64,000 nt of DNA from Populus alba (GCF_005239225.2 NC_133289.1:11888889-11952888); one strand, 5' to 3'; counted from the first letter of the stretch, positions 12,441 to 24,049 are shown. Program-made: numbers and translations. Notes: a model not told the origin generated them from the letters alone.

Positions 12441-13714
12441 TATTTTGATTTAGGATGCAAATAGAGGTGTTAAGTGTGAAACAAAGCTAATTATGCGATT
12501 TTGGATAGTTTTGACACAACTTTGTAATTTAGGCATAACTCTCTCATACAAGATCCGATTAAGATGATTCAAGATGTTGTGAAATTCTATGAAAAATATC
12601 TACAACTTCCATTTTTTGAGTGTTGAGATATACTAACTGCATCGAGATCAAAATTGAAAATGAAGTCGCTGCACCTAAGCTATCAACGTGTTGGAATGTT
12701 CTTTGGCTTGCAAATCTAATACATGGCTTGTTATATTAGGACTCTATCTTATTATTAAATATTTTTATTAATTAGTCAAATTTGATTATTATTACTTGAG
12801 GATAATATTATAATATTTTTAGGAGATTTGGTGGGCTTATAATATGGGGAATGAACTTTAAAAAGGAATAAACTATTAGACTAGGGATCTATTTTTCTTT
12901 CCTCTTCCCTTACAACTCCTTCAGGTTTTCATCATGGTCTTGTGTGGTTAAACTTTTCTAATCGATTGAAAGTGACAGAAGCATTGGATTCAATAGAAAT
13001 ATGAGATTTGATTTATTTTTATTGTTCGATTTACACTTTGAGTAATGGATATTCTTTTATGTATATTTTTATGATTATCTCATTTAATTATTAGAAGGTC
13101 TACTAATGTATTATTTGTTGCAATCTGCTACTAGATTGGATGTCAAATCCATAATTGTTTGATTCCTTTAATTTATGAAGCAATTAAGGTTTAATGATTT
13201 GCTACGTAAAAAATTATTAAATCTTTGAAAGAATATTCGACTAAATTAAATGTAATATCTTATGTTTGTGTTGTTTAGTTTTATTGATCTCTCTAATTCT
13301 TAAGGTTACTATTAGAGCTTGTCTTGTGTTATTTAGTAGTAAGGATTAATTAAATAATTTGTTTCAAATTAATTAAAATTAAGGAGAGATAAGAAGATAA
13401 TTTCAATGGTAAAAATTCAAAGTGTGAATTGATATATACTTGCATCGATGATCAATTTTAAAATTCTAATGGTGGATGTTGACTTAGACCAAGATTTGTT
13501 CTCCTAGTTAACTTTGATACTTTAATTATAATTATTCCCTAGTTGTTTTTCTTATAATTATTTTTGTTACATTCAAACCCCTATTTCATCCTTGTTCACA
13601 TAGCATAAAACTACACTAGATATTCTCTATGAGAATGATTCTTACTTGCACTACTACATGTAGTTTTAAGAGTTTAGATTTTATATTTGGATAGATGTGA
13701 CAACCTACCATTAA
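12441..13714. other. LTR-like noncoding sequence
   Basis: No coding frame. The stretch contains LTR-type sequence near 12530-12580 and a likely leader near 12890-12960 with pyrimidine-rich runs. It lies between the tandem array and its displaced unit, suggesting that both belong to one decayed LTR or leader. Confidence 0.35.
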
Positions 13715-13830
13715 CCTAAGATTAGATGACTTATTTTTTGCTTCTATCTTTGGATGTTGATTATCAGGTATTTGAATTACCAAATGCACATTTATGTCAT
13801 ATTGATATGTTTTATTTGTTTTTGTGTGTG
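13715..13830 (+). repeat. Displaced single unit of the 11.5-12.4 kb tandem array
   Basis: The core order is the same as in the array (CCTAAGATTAGATGA, CTTCTATCTTTGGATG, TTGATTATCAGGTATTTG, then a TATG-rich tail), but it is separated from the array by about 1.3 kb. Confidence 0.6.
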
Positions 13831-14489
13831 AAATATATTTTTTGTTTGGCATGATTCTACATAAATCCATTAATAGTGAATGTTAGCCTTTGAGTCTATT
13901 TTAGTCAATATAATATAGAACAACCTATTAATAACCTGGCATTCATATGGGTTCAATGCTAGTCTTTTGTTAGAAGAGAAATTACATCGCTTTCAATCCC
14001 TAATCTAAAACCACCTTTTTAGTTTAAATTTAAAATAAAAACATGAGAGTGTATGTAATTTTCAAGCATACAAGCATCTTTTATTTTCAAAACAAACAAT
14101 AATACCTTATAGTTCATTGAAATTTCTCTAACAACAAAAGAAAAAAGAGAAAAAAAAAATCATTTTGAACTATAGTTTATATAAAGTATTCTCATCATTT
14201 ATTAAAAAATTTTGTTTGAAGTAATACGATTTCTTACGCTTTTGTTTTTATATGTCATTTTCATTCTAAAAAAAATCCAACATATGAAGTTTTTTTTTGG
14301 ACAAGTGTTGCATATTTTAATGACTTTAATGTTCTGCAAAAGGGGGAGAAGTGTAGCTCAAATGTTAACCTCACCTATATACACATTATTTTCAACTCTT
14401 TTAAATGAAAAGATTCATATTCTTTTTTATTCTTTTTTACCGTATCCATTAATATTAAAAAATTCCTTTAATCATAAAGTATATAACTT
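13831..14489. other. Noncoding AT-rich DNA
   Basis: Only chance frames. The 95-residue frame starting at 14212 is low-complexity hydrophobic sequence typical of AT-rich intergenic DNA. Confidence 0.4.
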
Positions 14490-14646
14490 AACTAGTTAGA
14501 TCCTAAATTTGTCTTTTAGAGATCACTAGTTTGAGTTTTATAAATTTTAAAGCTATTAAAAATTTATATGATCGTTAACTTTAAAACTCATAGGATTAAT
14601 ACATGCAAACAAACTAATCCGGATACCAAAGTTAATTAAAAAAAAT
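14490..14646 (+). mobile_element. Decayed SINE-like element
   Basis: A box B-like phrase (AGTTTGAGTTT near 14530) is followed about 80 bp later by the same 3' landmarks seen in the copy at 57080: GATCGTTAACTTTAAAA, then CTAATCCGGATACC, then AGTTAATTAAAAA and an A-rich tail. The 5' end and box A are not clear. Two copies with the same 3' structure in one window support a Pol III-derived SINE family. Confidence 0.45.
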
Positions 14647-14649
14647 TCC

Positions 14650-15235
14650 CTTCGAATAGAACAATTCATAAAAAGGAGAAGAAGAAGACGTCTCAATCTA
14701 CCCGATGGAAACGAAACCAGAAAAGGTTCGAAACATAAATGTGATGGAAATTTGAAATGATCCAGACGTCACGATCAAATCTGAGAAATGGAGAAGTAGC
14801 AGTGGCACAAGAAGGCAGGAAGTCAAGAACTGGTAACCCAAACTCCGATCTTTCTATACCAAATCCATGAAATATCTCGTCACTCCATCGACGATATATA
14901 TTGCTTGCAAGTCTCGCTGTCAAAAAGCCATGGAATATAGAGAAGGACATGCAACTGCCCTTCCTTTTCCCGAACAACCTCGTTTCCGTGCTTAATTATT
15001 CTATATCCTTCAGTTTCCCGAACAACCTCGTCTCCGTGCTTCATTATTCTACACATATCCTTCAGGACAAAAACAGATATCTGCTGCCCCTTAGAATATA
15101 GGATACCCTTTCCTTTTACCTAACTACAGCAGCGAAAGCATTGATTAGAAACCACATTCCCTTTTGACAAAGCCCTTCCTCTGCCATTTAATGGCCGCTG
15201 CCTTCCATCTTTCTGAAATAATAATAATGATAATA
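14650..15235. other. Less AT-rich unique stretch with no supported gene
   Basis: Base composition is closer to genic than in the neighbourhood. A minus-strand frame of 94 codons (14693-14977) and a plus-strand frame of 66 codons overlap here, but neither resembles a family I know. A 49-bp near-identical tandem duplication lies at 14965-15065. It could be a gene fragment or untranslated exon; I cannot decide. Confidence 0.35.
14965..15065. repeat. Tandem duplication with a period of about 49 bp
   Basis: Two units each carry CCCGAACAACCTCGT, then TCCGTGCTT, ATTATTCTA and ATCCTTCAG. Differences are a few substitutions and a small insertion. Confidence 0.8.
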
Positions 15236-15238
15236 TAT

Positions 15239-15295
15239 AAAATCTAACGTTCTTCCTTTCATGATCTTCAGAGGTGGAGGCCAACGTTAGATTTT
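15239..15295. repeat. Perfect 13-bp inverted repeat with 31-nt loop
   Basis: The left arm AAAATCTAACGTT (15239-15251) is the exact reverse complement of the right arm AACGTTAGATTTT (15283-15295). It could form a hairpin in either strand's transcript. There is no T-run typical of a terminator and no adjacent gene. Confidence 0.75.
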
Positions 15296-15574
15296 ACAAA
15301 AGAAAGAATGCTATGCAGAGTCAAATCACATGCAAAACCCTGTAAAAAAAAAAAAAAAATGAGGAAGGATCGGGGTAGAGTTTTTAAGCTAAAATGAATT
15401 CATGAAAAAATGTTTAATAGTAGGGGCCAGACAAATCATAAAAGAGAGGCCTAATAATAATGCATCCCCAAAGAATTATTGAAGACTTTAAGTTCGGCCT
15501 CTATTATCAATTGTGTGATTTATTATCACTGGAATAAGTTGGCCAAGCTAATTTATTTATTTATGAGTATGGTT

Positions 15575-15740
15575 CTTATTTTATAAAATATTTTTTGTTT
15601 GAAAATAAATTAAAATGATATTTTTTTATTTTAAAATATTTATTTTTGATATCAGTACATCAAAACTATTTAAAAATATAAAAAAATAATTTCAATAAAA
15701 AAATTCAATTTTTTTAAAAAAATATAATTTCACTGCAATT
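15575..15740. repeat. AT-rich dispersed repeat, copy 1
   Basis: A run of A/T blocks around TTTATTTTTGATATCAGTAC resembles the copies at 19575-19745, 23135-23275 and 57790-57930. I recall this type as frequent in poplar genomes, which is from memory and not checked. Confidence 0.5.
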
Positions 15741-15787
15741 CTAAAAAAAAAGAAGAGTAGGGATGTATTACACTCAGTCGGCCCCTC

Positions 15788-15990
15788 CTAAACATTCTCC
15801 ACATGATTTGTAACACCAGTATTCACTTTCATCAAGCCAGCTAGTGAAGGCTTCCAAGTTGCTGTCCCTTGAATGGGGGATGCAGCAGTATGAACTCCAG
15901 CTAGGGATTTTGCTTCATGAAAGCCAGAAAGAGTCTTCAAAGCAATCTCCAACACATTTCTGCAGTTCTGCAGGTGGTGGGCTTTTCATG
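15788..15990 (-). pseudogene. RNase H-like domain fragment, non-LTR type
   Basis: On the minus strand an open segment of about 65 codons reads NVLEIALKTLSGFHEAKS, a short linker, then ATWKPSLAGLMKVNTGV, and ends at TAG (15788-15790). The second motif matches the start of the plant type-1 RNase H-like domain found in LINE reverse transcriptases and related host proteins, where W-K-P-P-x-x-G-x-x-K-x-N precedes the catalytic Asp of D-G-A. Here that position is G-V, so the first catalytic acidic residue is missing. A stop or acceptor-like CTGCAG precedes the fragment. This is a broken remnant; a short domesticated exon is less likely. Confidence 0.5.
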
Positions 15991-16400
15991 GAGCAATTTT
16001 TAATCTTTGGCATGCTTTTCACAGGTAATTTATCCTTAAATTTGTTAACATACCAGACATCATAGAAAATTAAATTGTACATCCTTAGTTGACAAGACAC
16101 CTAATGTAGTTTTTTTTTTTTTTTTTGGCCCAGGCTATAATGCAAAACCCCACCCCACCCAGGTTTGTGCTCTGATAGAGCATTTGGTGCATCCATTCCA
16201 TCTAAAGGCAAGATTAGTTAGAGTTAGTGGTTGGATAATAATTATTCACTTGCGATTATTAAAGGTAATTTGTTTAGGAAGAAGAAGAGAAACAATACAA
16301 CTTCACAACACATAACTACAACATGAAAAGAGTGCAGGAAAAAAAAAAACACCCTGCAAGGCTGAGGATGAATAAAAATGAGGCTACTCCTTTTACAATA
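15991..16400. other. Intergenic, downstream of the membrane protein gene
   Basis: A T-run and a C-rich phrase (CCCCACCCCACCCAGG near 16150) occur, but there is no gene. The 3' end of the minus-strand gene probably lies at or just above 16400. Confidence 0.35.
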
Positions 16401-17417
16401 AGATTAACAAACAAAAACCGATCCAATGGATACGAAGAGCTAAGGTCAAAGGGTCTCAAAGGTAAATACAGAAGAATGTAAGATGCTTTACTCGCTGGAA
16501 ATATTTATACTGACAGTGAAGATTATCACTTTTGGAATGACTACTCAAGGAAGGAAGGAACACAATTTGAATAGTGGCAAAATACTGCCTACATCTCATG
16601 ATTGTATCCTGCAAAACAGAGTCACAATTTGAATTAACCTAGGAAGTAACATCTTCTAATAAATAACTGCTGCTCAAATGCAAAAAAAAACATAACTGAA
16701 AAGCACAGATCAGCAATCATGTGCGAACATCAAACATGTATGATATGGATGAATCTCCACATATAGATCGGAGTTGTAACCAAATTTGAGAATACAGTAA
16801 TGAGGTTAAAGGAAAAGAAGAAGGGAAAGACAGATTCAAGACAACCAAATTTAAGTTTTCCTGCAAAATTTAGCTGTCAAGAAAAATTATCATTGGCAGT
16901 AAAAAAACCAGGTTCAAATTGTTGATTACGCTAAGAAAGCTATCCTATTTGCGTGAGCAGCATAGTTTCATTCTTTTATTGGGGAAGGATAGATATGGAT
17001 CCATAGGGGTGTTAAGTTTCGTTTTCTCAAAAAGGATGAAATTCATTGGACAGCGGATGTTATCTTCAAACCAATTAGTCAATACCCAGGCCCCAGTACA
17101 GTTTCAAACACAATGTTTCAGTTTTCCATTTGACAACATTTCAAATGTTTACCCCAACTACTTGGAAACTTATGTAATATGATCCTAGCATTCTTAAGCT
17201 ATCTTGCTGAAGCAGTTAGCATGCTCAATAGTGATATTATTGACTCCTTGAAAGCATCAGGACACAGATGACAAATTGTACGAACTGCTTCGGGTACTAC
17301 TTGATGCTGATATTCTAAAGCAAATTATCACTAGAAAATAAAAAGAAAATCTCTAATAGAAGAGACACAAGAAGCCAGCAAGTAAGGTGTTTTTCTTGGC
17401 ATATTAATCCACTAACC
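16400..17417 (-). other. Probable 3' UTR with an intron of the membrane protein gene
   Basis: One base after the TGA stop, the minus strand reads GAG|GTTAGTGG, a good donor (GT at 17416-17415). A strong acceptor TTTTGCAG|GATACAATC places the next exon start at 16608. This would give an intron of about 0.8 kb in the 3' UTR. The poly(A) site is not identifiable by eye. The inference needs transcript reads. Confidence 0.45.
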
Positions 17418-19150
17418 TCAACTAATGGTTTCTGATGTTTTGGAATGTTTTTCCTCAATTAACATTTCAACCCTCTGCAAGTGAAGACTAGGAGTCAGGA
17501 ACATGTCTATGAAAAGAGAAATCACAAAACCATGCTGTAAAAATTATGGACAAGAAAGTTTTTGCTTTACCTTCACAGAACTTCCAACTTCATCTAGCTT
17601 TTGGAGTAGCATCAGGAACCCTGAATTAGAAACTGAATCATGTTTGAGTGATTTTGAAGGGGACGTCTGCAACAACACGAGGAAAAGAAGAAATTATAAA
17701 AGCAAAAAAGGACAGAAAAATGAAACTCCACACATTTGAATGGTGAGAGTGAAAGGGGGGCTAACATTCTTTAACAGTTTTCATGCTCCCAAGTGGCTGT
17801 CTCGGTTAATAAATTAAGAATACCAATTAACTATTCATAAAATTGCACAAGGAATATAAAATCAATTACAGACTTAAAATCACTAGCAGAAGGGCTGTAA
17901 TAAAAAAAGAGACTAAAAGTAGTTTTGCAAAAGGTTTTATAGTGACATTAGGCATACCCAAGCTAGTGCTGATGAATGATCAATCCTCAAACTAGGAATG
18001 TCTTCAATTGTGGAAACTTGTCTAGAGACAATCTCACTTCTCATATATGAAAGTCGTGCCAAGACTGCCTGAAAAGGGCACCAAGGGGCATTGACTAGTT
18101 AAATTCCTTCTTTTTTAAAGTCACAGACAGCAATTACCAATTCGATGACTAGGAGTACCTTCCTGAAAGCACTTGGATTTGCAATGCCTTGTATTTTAAC
18201 ATCATCACTTGGTGGCCTTCTTACACCAACATTCTCGATCCTCAGAGAGTAGACACCAAATAGAGACTGCAGATATCCTGCAACATTACTGACAAGCTTC
18301 TTAAATCTCAAGAAAACTAAAACAATGGCAAAGCTAGGAAACGTCAACACTTTTCAAGTTCATATTTTTTTCACATTCACACCAAATAATACAAATATTT
18401 CAATTCAGTCAAAGAGGTGAATGAAACATTGCACTTGTTACAGCAAAATAAGTGGAGCCAGCCCTTTACCTTGCTCAACAATGACATCGGCAACTGAAGG
18501 TAATAAAACATGCTTCTCTTTCTTTAACACCCCGAAACATGGAAATGGCACTGGTCTTGTAACCTGAGCTAAAAAACCAAAGACGTTAACAATGCAATCA
18601 ACAAATGCACAACTCAATAGAGCATCAAGTACATTTCTGAAGATGAGGGCTTTGGGTAAGATATTGATGATTTACTTTGTAAACTATGGAACTGGGAGTA
18701 AGATAAAGCTTTCGTGATTTAATATCTTTCCTCGAGATATATCTCCTCACGGGCAAATACAAAAGCATGAAGAAACCAATGCCCCAAGCGAGTACTAAAA
18801 GCAAGGAATACATAACCCATTGTGCCGTTTGGTACTTGACGTATTTATCTTCCATTTCTTGAAACGAAGCAGTATAGAGAACTGGGTCATCTTCAACTTC
18901 AGTTATTTCTTTATTAGGAGACAATAAACCCTTTTCTAAACTTTCAATTTCCACAACCTCATCACCTCCAGCACCCATCTGAATCAACAAAAGAAAACAA
19001 CTAAATCAAGACCAAAAGATGGCAATCTCAAGAAATTTGCAAGGAGTCAAACCCCACAAAAAAGAAAGAGAGAGAATAAAAGGGTAAGGTATACAGAAAT
19101 GTTACCGATGATGCATCAGAAAATAATCTTCTTTTAACAGGAGTAGCCAT
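17418..19150 (-). CDS. Conserved plant single-pass membrane protein with PH-like segment, 7 exons
   Basis: Coding exons are 19150-19106, 18978-18676, 18563-18470, 18277-18159, 18068-17958, 17666-17571 and 17474-17418. All junctions are GT-AG and in phase, giving 825 nt and 274 residues. Exon 1 codes for MATPVKRRLFSDASS; a Met at the start of exon 2 is a possible alternative. Residues 16-66 are acidic and probably cytosolic. Residues about 67-91 (WVMYSLLLVLAWGIGFFMLL within) form one membrane span, followed by a basic stretch RRYISRKDIKSRK. Residues about 104-165 (YLTPSSIVYKV, then LPSVADVIVEQG, then LFGVYSLRIENVG) have the strand pattern of bacterial-type PH domains. The tail to 274 is polar, with a predicted helix in the last 40 residues. 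I recognise it as a conserved plant family of unknown function (I believe the DUF7642 type); the role and membrane are unknown. The gene stands alone. Confidence 0.88.
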
Positions 19151-19574
19151 TGCTTCAAAGTTTGAGGTATCAAACTAGGAGAGAGAAATAAAAGAGAATG
19201 CTACCCTTGAGTGTTTAGGTGGCGGCGCCTTGTCTGGTCTCGTGTTGGAATTTGGAAGCTGAAATGAAAACTGCTCCTACACGAGATTCCTTCGTAGTCC
19301 TGCTGCTATTTTCAGTTTGACCCAAAATCTCGGACCAGTAGGTGGTGGTGGTGGAAAATTCAAAATACTTATCCATCAGTCTACTTTAAACACAGGGATA
19401 GATGATGAAACAAAAAATTATGTATGGATCCACAAAAAATGAAAAAGTATTAAGTTCAATTTTTTTTTCCCTCTCATTTTCTTATCTCTAATTTTTTATA
19501 TATATAGAATGAGTATTGATAATTAATTCTCGAGCACTCTAAATTTTCTTGGTGAGGGCGGCAATATAATAATT
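19151..19574 (-). promoter_or_regulatory. 5' flank and probable promoter of the membrane protein gene
   Basis: Relative GC content is higher at 19200-19350 than in the surroundings, as expected for a 5' UTR and proximal promoter. On the minus strand a TATA-like CTATATATATAAAA lies near 19495-19508, about 345 bp above the start codon. No transcription start is visible from sequence alone. Confidence 0.3.
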
Positions 19575-19745
19575 GTTTTTTAAAATATATTTTTATTAAA
19601 AATATATTAAAATAATATTTTTTATTTTTAAAAATTTATTTTTGATATTAACATATTAAAATAATTTAAAAATTAAAAAATAATTTAAAACACAAAAAAA
19701 ATTAAAATTATTTTTTTAAAAAAAATATTTTATAAACACAAAAAA
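19575..19745. repeat. AT-rich dispersed repeat, copy 2
   Basis: It shares with 15575-15740 the block TTTATTTTTGATATTAACAT flanked by long A/T runs. It lies directly upstream of the membrane protein gene's promoter region. Confidence 0.5.
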
Positions 19746-19895
19746 TAAACAGGCTATTTTCCATTTATGTTCAAAAATTTAAAGACACGTTAACAAAAAA
19801 AAAATAAATTAAGCCATGAGATAAAATTATTATGCATGTAGTTGTGATATGCACTCTCTCACAAAGCTGGATCAAAGTAGTGTTTTTTTTTTTTT

Positions 19896-19950
<55 letters not shown>

Positions 19951-20330
19951 TTATTTTCAAAGGAGTTTTTTAATAGTTTTTAAATTGCAAAATTAAAGGA
20001 TAATTTCGTAGTGGTAAAATTTAAAAAAAAATAAAAAATTGAGATTTATAGTTTTTATTTTATTTTTTTATATGAACATCTTGTTTTTATTTAATTTTTG
20101 TTATATTAATAAATAAGTTCATCGAAACCTTAAAATATTGAAAAAATATATTTTCATGGTATTAGCTTATATTCTTTTGTATTAAATCATTGTTATTTTT
20201 TTTTTAATTTTTATTTATTGTTGATGGTTTTTCTTAAGCATATTAATTAAGCTTATCAAATTAGAAGAATTTTATATTTTTCTTGATTTTTTAAGAACTC
20301 ATGCATCATCTCCATATTTGTTTTAATCTT
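19746..20330. other. Noncoding AT-rich DNA with a long (TA)n tract
   Basis: No frame of note. A TA microsatellite occupies about 19900-19946. Confidence 0.5.
19900..19946. repeat. (TA)n microsatellite
   Basis: An uninterrupted TA run of roughly 23 dinucleotides preceded by a T-run. Confidence 0.9.
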
Positions 20331-20474
20331 TTGGGGTCACGGTAACCTAGCCCAAATCAACTTTCAATATGGTATAAAACTTTTATGATAAAAATCATAA
20401 ACAATTAAATTTAATATTACATAAAAAAAAAATCTATTCCTAGAGCCAAGTAAAAAAGGTAAATAATAAAAACA

Positions 20475-20515
<41 letters not shown>

Positions 20516-22575
20516 TGAGATTCACTACATGACAGAGGTTCACTATAATGGGTATTCTTCTTCCACAAACAACATAAAATTGTCCTGACTTATTCACAAT
20601 TTATAGGTGAACTTTGAAAATATGGCATGGAGAGAAGGAACTCTAGTGAGGCTATGTTATTATCGTGATGATTTGGATAAAAAGGATGTTATGTTCGATG
20701 CTTCTTGGTGTGATATGTGGTGGTGTGGGGATATTGAAGACAACAATGAAATTGAGATTTGATTGATACGGGACTGGGTTTTAATGGCTTTGCTGAATTG
20801 TTATGAGGAATAGAAGATTAGGGAAGAGAGAGATTGAGGCTGCTAGTCGTTGACTAGCAGTATGGGGGTTAGGTTATGGTTCGGGGAAATAAGGTTAGTG
20901 GCTGGGTTGAGGCGAAAAAAATAAGAGAGGCTTGGTTATAGTTATGCTTGTGGCATGGTTTGATGGAGTTCAGAGTTATCATATGGCTAAAAGGTAAAGG
21001 TGTTAACGAGGAAATGAGGTGACATGGGTATGGGCTGTTGGTTTTTGGTGATGGTAGAAAAATGAGATAGATTAGGGTTGTGAAGGAGTAGGGTTTTGTT
21101 TAGTCAGAAAAAATGATGAGGAATTAGGTTTATTGAAGGATGAAGAACACTGATTGTGTCGAGGTTTGCCTGATGTGGGAAGTGATTTGGGTCGATTAGA
21201 GGAGTCCGTAATGGTAAAAGAAGGTTATCGTCGCCGAAGATGGTAACTAGATGGTGGCTGTGGTCAAGTTGTTTGGTGATAAAGAAGGATTTGTTGTTCG
21301 GGTTCTGTGATTTGGTTTGCAGACTGATTTAGTTGGGAAGATTGACAATGGTGGTTTTAGTGGCAATATGATGGTTGGCGGTAGGGATTTAAGAGAAAGA
21401 ATGTTGGGTTTTGGATTAGGTGTTGGGATGATTGGGTTTTTGGTAAAGGATTTCAATCTTTTTAGTTTTTGGGTATTTCTCTCTTTATGTGTGTGTTAAT
21501 ATCTCCTCATCCAATAAAAAATTCTTTTATGTTTAGCCCCCTTTACCCAATGAATCAAAGCATCAACATTTACAGTAAAGGAGTACTGCGTGATATAAAA
21601 ATTTAATCAATATCTCTTTTGAAATTTTATTTTGAAAAGGAAATTTAAAAAAGAAAAAATTTGATAAAAATTATTCTGATGATCTGATTTTCCAGGATTT
21701 TAGAAAAACCAACCATACACTTTAGTCATTGATTCTTCCAACAATTGATAAATCATATCCAATTACTTGTTCTCCAACCTCTCTTTATTGTGTTTCTAGG
21801 CAAGCTTATTCTCTTATAGCATATTTATAAGCTTTTGGAGTCTCGAGCAATTTTGAGTTTTTTCTTGTAAACTTTTTATTTTTTCTTCAACTTGCATTCT
21901 GAATGTATTCTAACTTGTCCTTAAGCTTCTAGTTTTCAAACCTCAACTACTCCATAGTGATTTCTTCAATCTCATCCATGGTTGCTAGCTAACTTTCTTT
22001 TTCTTACTTCTTGGCCTGTTGTTTTCTAACATTTATGTAGAGCTTGGTGTGCCTAAATTGATGATAATCAGATGTGAAAAATTATTTATTCTATTTCGAT
22101 GTCATTGTATTTATAACTTCAAAACTATAGGGTTTATCTCAGCTACCGGTTGTCCAACCAAACCACATGTCTTATAATTTTTCTAAAATTAAACCAAACT
22201 TTTTATTCTTGAGATACATTGTATATACCCCCGAATTGTCTTGCCACCATAAATCGTGCATAACTAATATATCTAGTGACCTCTATTAGAGCGACCCACA
22301 GACATTGAATATAAAATATAAGATAATGGTTAGTTCTCATCCAAATCACCTTCTAATTAAACCGAGCAATAAGCTATTTATGAAACAACTCAACCCATTT
22401 CCTTTTATTTTGGGTTTGTTATTTTTCTCCATAAACCCCTTTAATGATTGTTGATTGATCCACTAAGCTAACTAAACAAATATTTCACTAGTTATCTACG
22501 CGAAAAAGAGACAACAAACACGATAGAAATGTCTTGAAGAGATAAGGGAAAGCCTATGGATTGTTGGCTGGAACA
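20331..22575 (-). repeat. Left copy of a 2.2 kb noncoding direct repeat, LTR candidate
   Basis: This aligns almost throughout with 27106-29312 in the same orientation, from GGGGTCACG near the start to GGCTGGAAC near the end. It carries about 180 bp (20478-20658) that the other copy lacks, including a (TA)n run. The minus strand is C/T- and A-rich in a leader-like way, so I infer minus orientation. The length suits a gypsy-type LTR, but no TG...CA ends were found. Confidence 0.6.
20478..20512. repeat. (TA)n microsatellite inside the left repeat copy
   Basis: A pure TA run marks the start of a segment absent from the matching place (about 27245) in the other copy. Confidence 0.85.
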
Positions 22576-23134
22576 CCTAAAGTCAATGCCTAGTTTCCTG
22601 ACATCAATAAATCCTTAAACTATACAAGAAATAACTTTATGTCCATTTATTCTTGGTCTCGCTTTACTTGTAACTTCTAAGAATATAACAATGGAATCCT
22701 CATGAAAAAGAAAAGAGAGAGGAAAAACAGAAAACGAGGCAGAGCAGGCTGTCGAATATAACAAAGGTCACATTCAGGTAGCCACCGGAACAGTCAAAAG
22801 GGGTAGAATGCGAAGTGTGCGAGAGCCATGAACTAGATCCTTGTTAGCTAGCCCTCCCTTAAAGAAACAAAGGACCAGGCTCGGATTGTTTGTGGAGTTC
22901 AGTTACACTAGGCGAGGCGAGATGAGAGCTTCTATTAGGCCACGCCTTCCGCTAAGTAAAGCTTGTATTTTGTAGATATGAAATTGGGCCAGAAATTTGT
23001 TTGATAATGTGTGTTCTGTTCTTTTCTCCATTGTTGATGGGTTTCTATTTGTCGATTTCAGAGAATTTAAAGCCTTAACCCAAGCCTTCATTGCTGAAGG
23101 GCATTTTAAGGAGTGCAGTTGAACCGTGATTATG

Positions 23135-23275
23135 AAGAATTTTATTTTTTTTATTTTTAAATTAATTTTTTTAGATATTTTTATATTATTTTAATGTGTG
23201 AATTCAAAAATAAATTTTAAAAATAAAAAAAATATTTTTATTTTAATATATTTCTAAAAAAAATATTTATAAAGA
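23135..23275 (-). repeat. AT-rich dispersed repeat, copy 3
   Basis: It has the same A/T block structure as copies at 15575 and 19575, here best matched in reverse orientation (AAAAATAAATTTTAAAAATA near 23205). Confidence 0.45.
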
Positions 23276-24049
23276 ATTTTGATGATATACTGATTATTGA
23301 AATACCAAGTGGGATAAAGATGACATTGTGATGGTGAGACGTGGTTAATTTTCCAACATTTTTTTTAAAAAAAGAAAATAACAATTTCATTATATTAAAT
23401 AAAATACAGATGGTTATTATTTTGTAAATATATAGAGATAAATCATAACTTATCATTTAAAGAACACTATAAGATTGTTAAATTCCTAACATTGAGAACG
23501 AGTCCAAACACATGTCTACGATGGCATGTAGTTTTAGGCCTTTTTCTACTGTTTCTGTGATTGAAAACTAACAAGGCATTTTCCTGCATGCTAACCTCCT
23601 GGCGTAATCCCTCCTATGTTCTTGAGTATGAGCGAGATTTGCTATAAACTCAACGAATGACATGCACCAGTTATATAGCTGCTAAAAAAGAAACACACAC
23701 TTCTGTAAAGTGTAGACTACAAGGCTAATATCGAAAGAGGAAATTAAAATCAGTATCTAATCGACCCATGCCTACGTTCACCATTTCCCTTATTGCTGGC
23801 AGAAGTATGTGCTTGACTAAACTTGAGTCGAACAAGATGATATTTATGGATCCTTCAATTTTTAAGTCGCCTAAATCCATTGGCGACAGACAGTTCACAT
23901 GCTCTATCCTTCTTAAGATTTGGTTTGTCATAAAAAGGAGTTGGTTTTCATGTCAAGGACAGCATGCCCATAAATCAATTCTCTAAACCATATAAACCCA
24001 TGTCATACATTAGCTGGAAAACCTTGTGCAATGGGTGGTTTTGGGATTT

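Noticed and set aside
15844..16100. Plus and minus frames of 60-73 codons near 15844-16100
   Set aside because: The real signal is a different minus-strand frame with RNase H-like similarity; these are its shadows.
16919..17182. 87-codon plus-strand frame
   Set aside because: It lies antisense to the predicted 3' UTR intron of the membrane protein gene and resembles no known protein.
22903..23110. Possible last exon ending at 23121 on the plus strand, or 62-codon minus frame
   Set aside because: An acceptor-like site precedes a short plus frame, but I recognise no family and no upstream exons; the support is too thin.
23725..23986. Overlapping 68- and 72-codon frames
   Set aside because: They mirror each other on opposite strands and neither has recognisable motifs.
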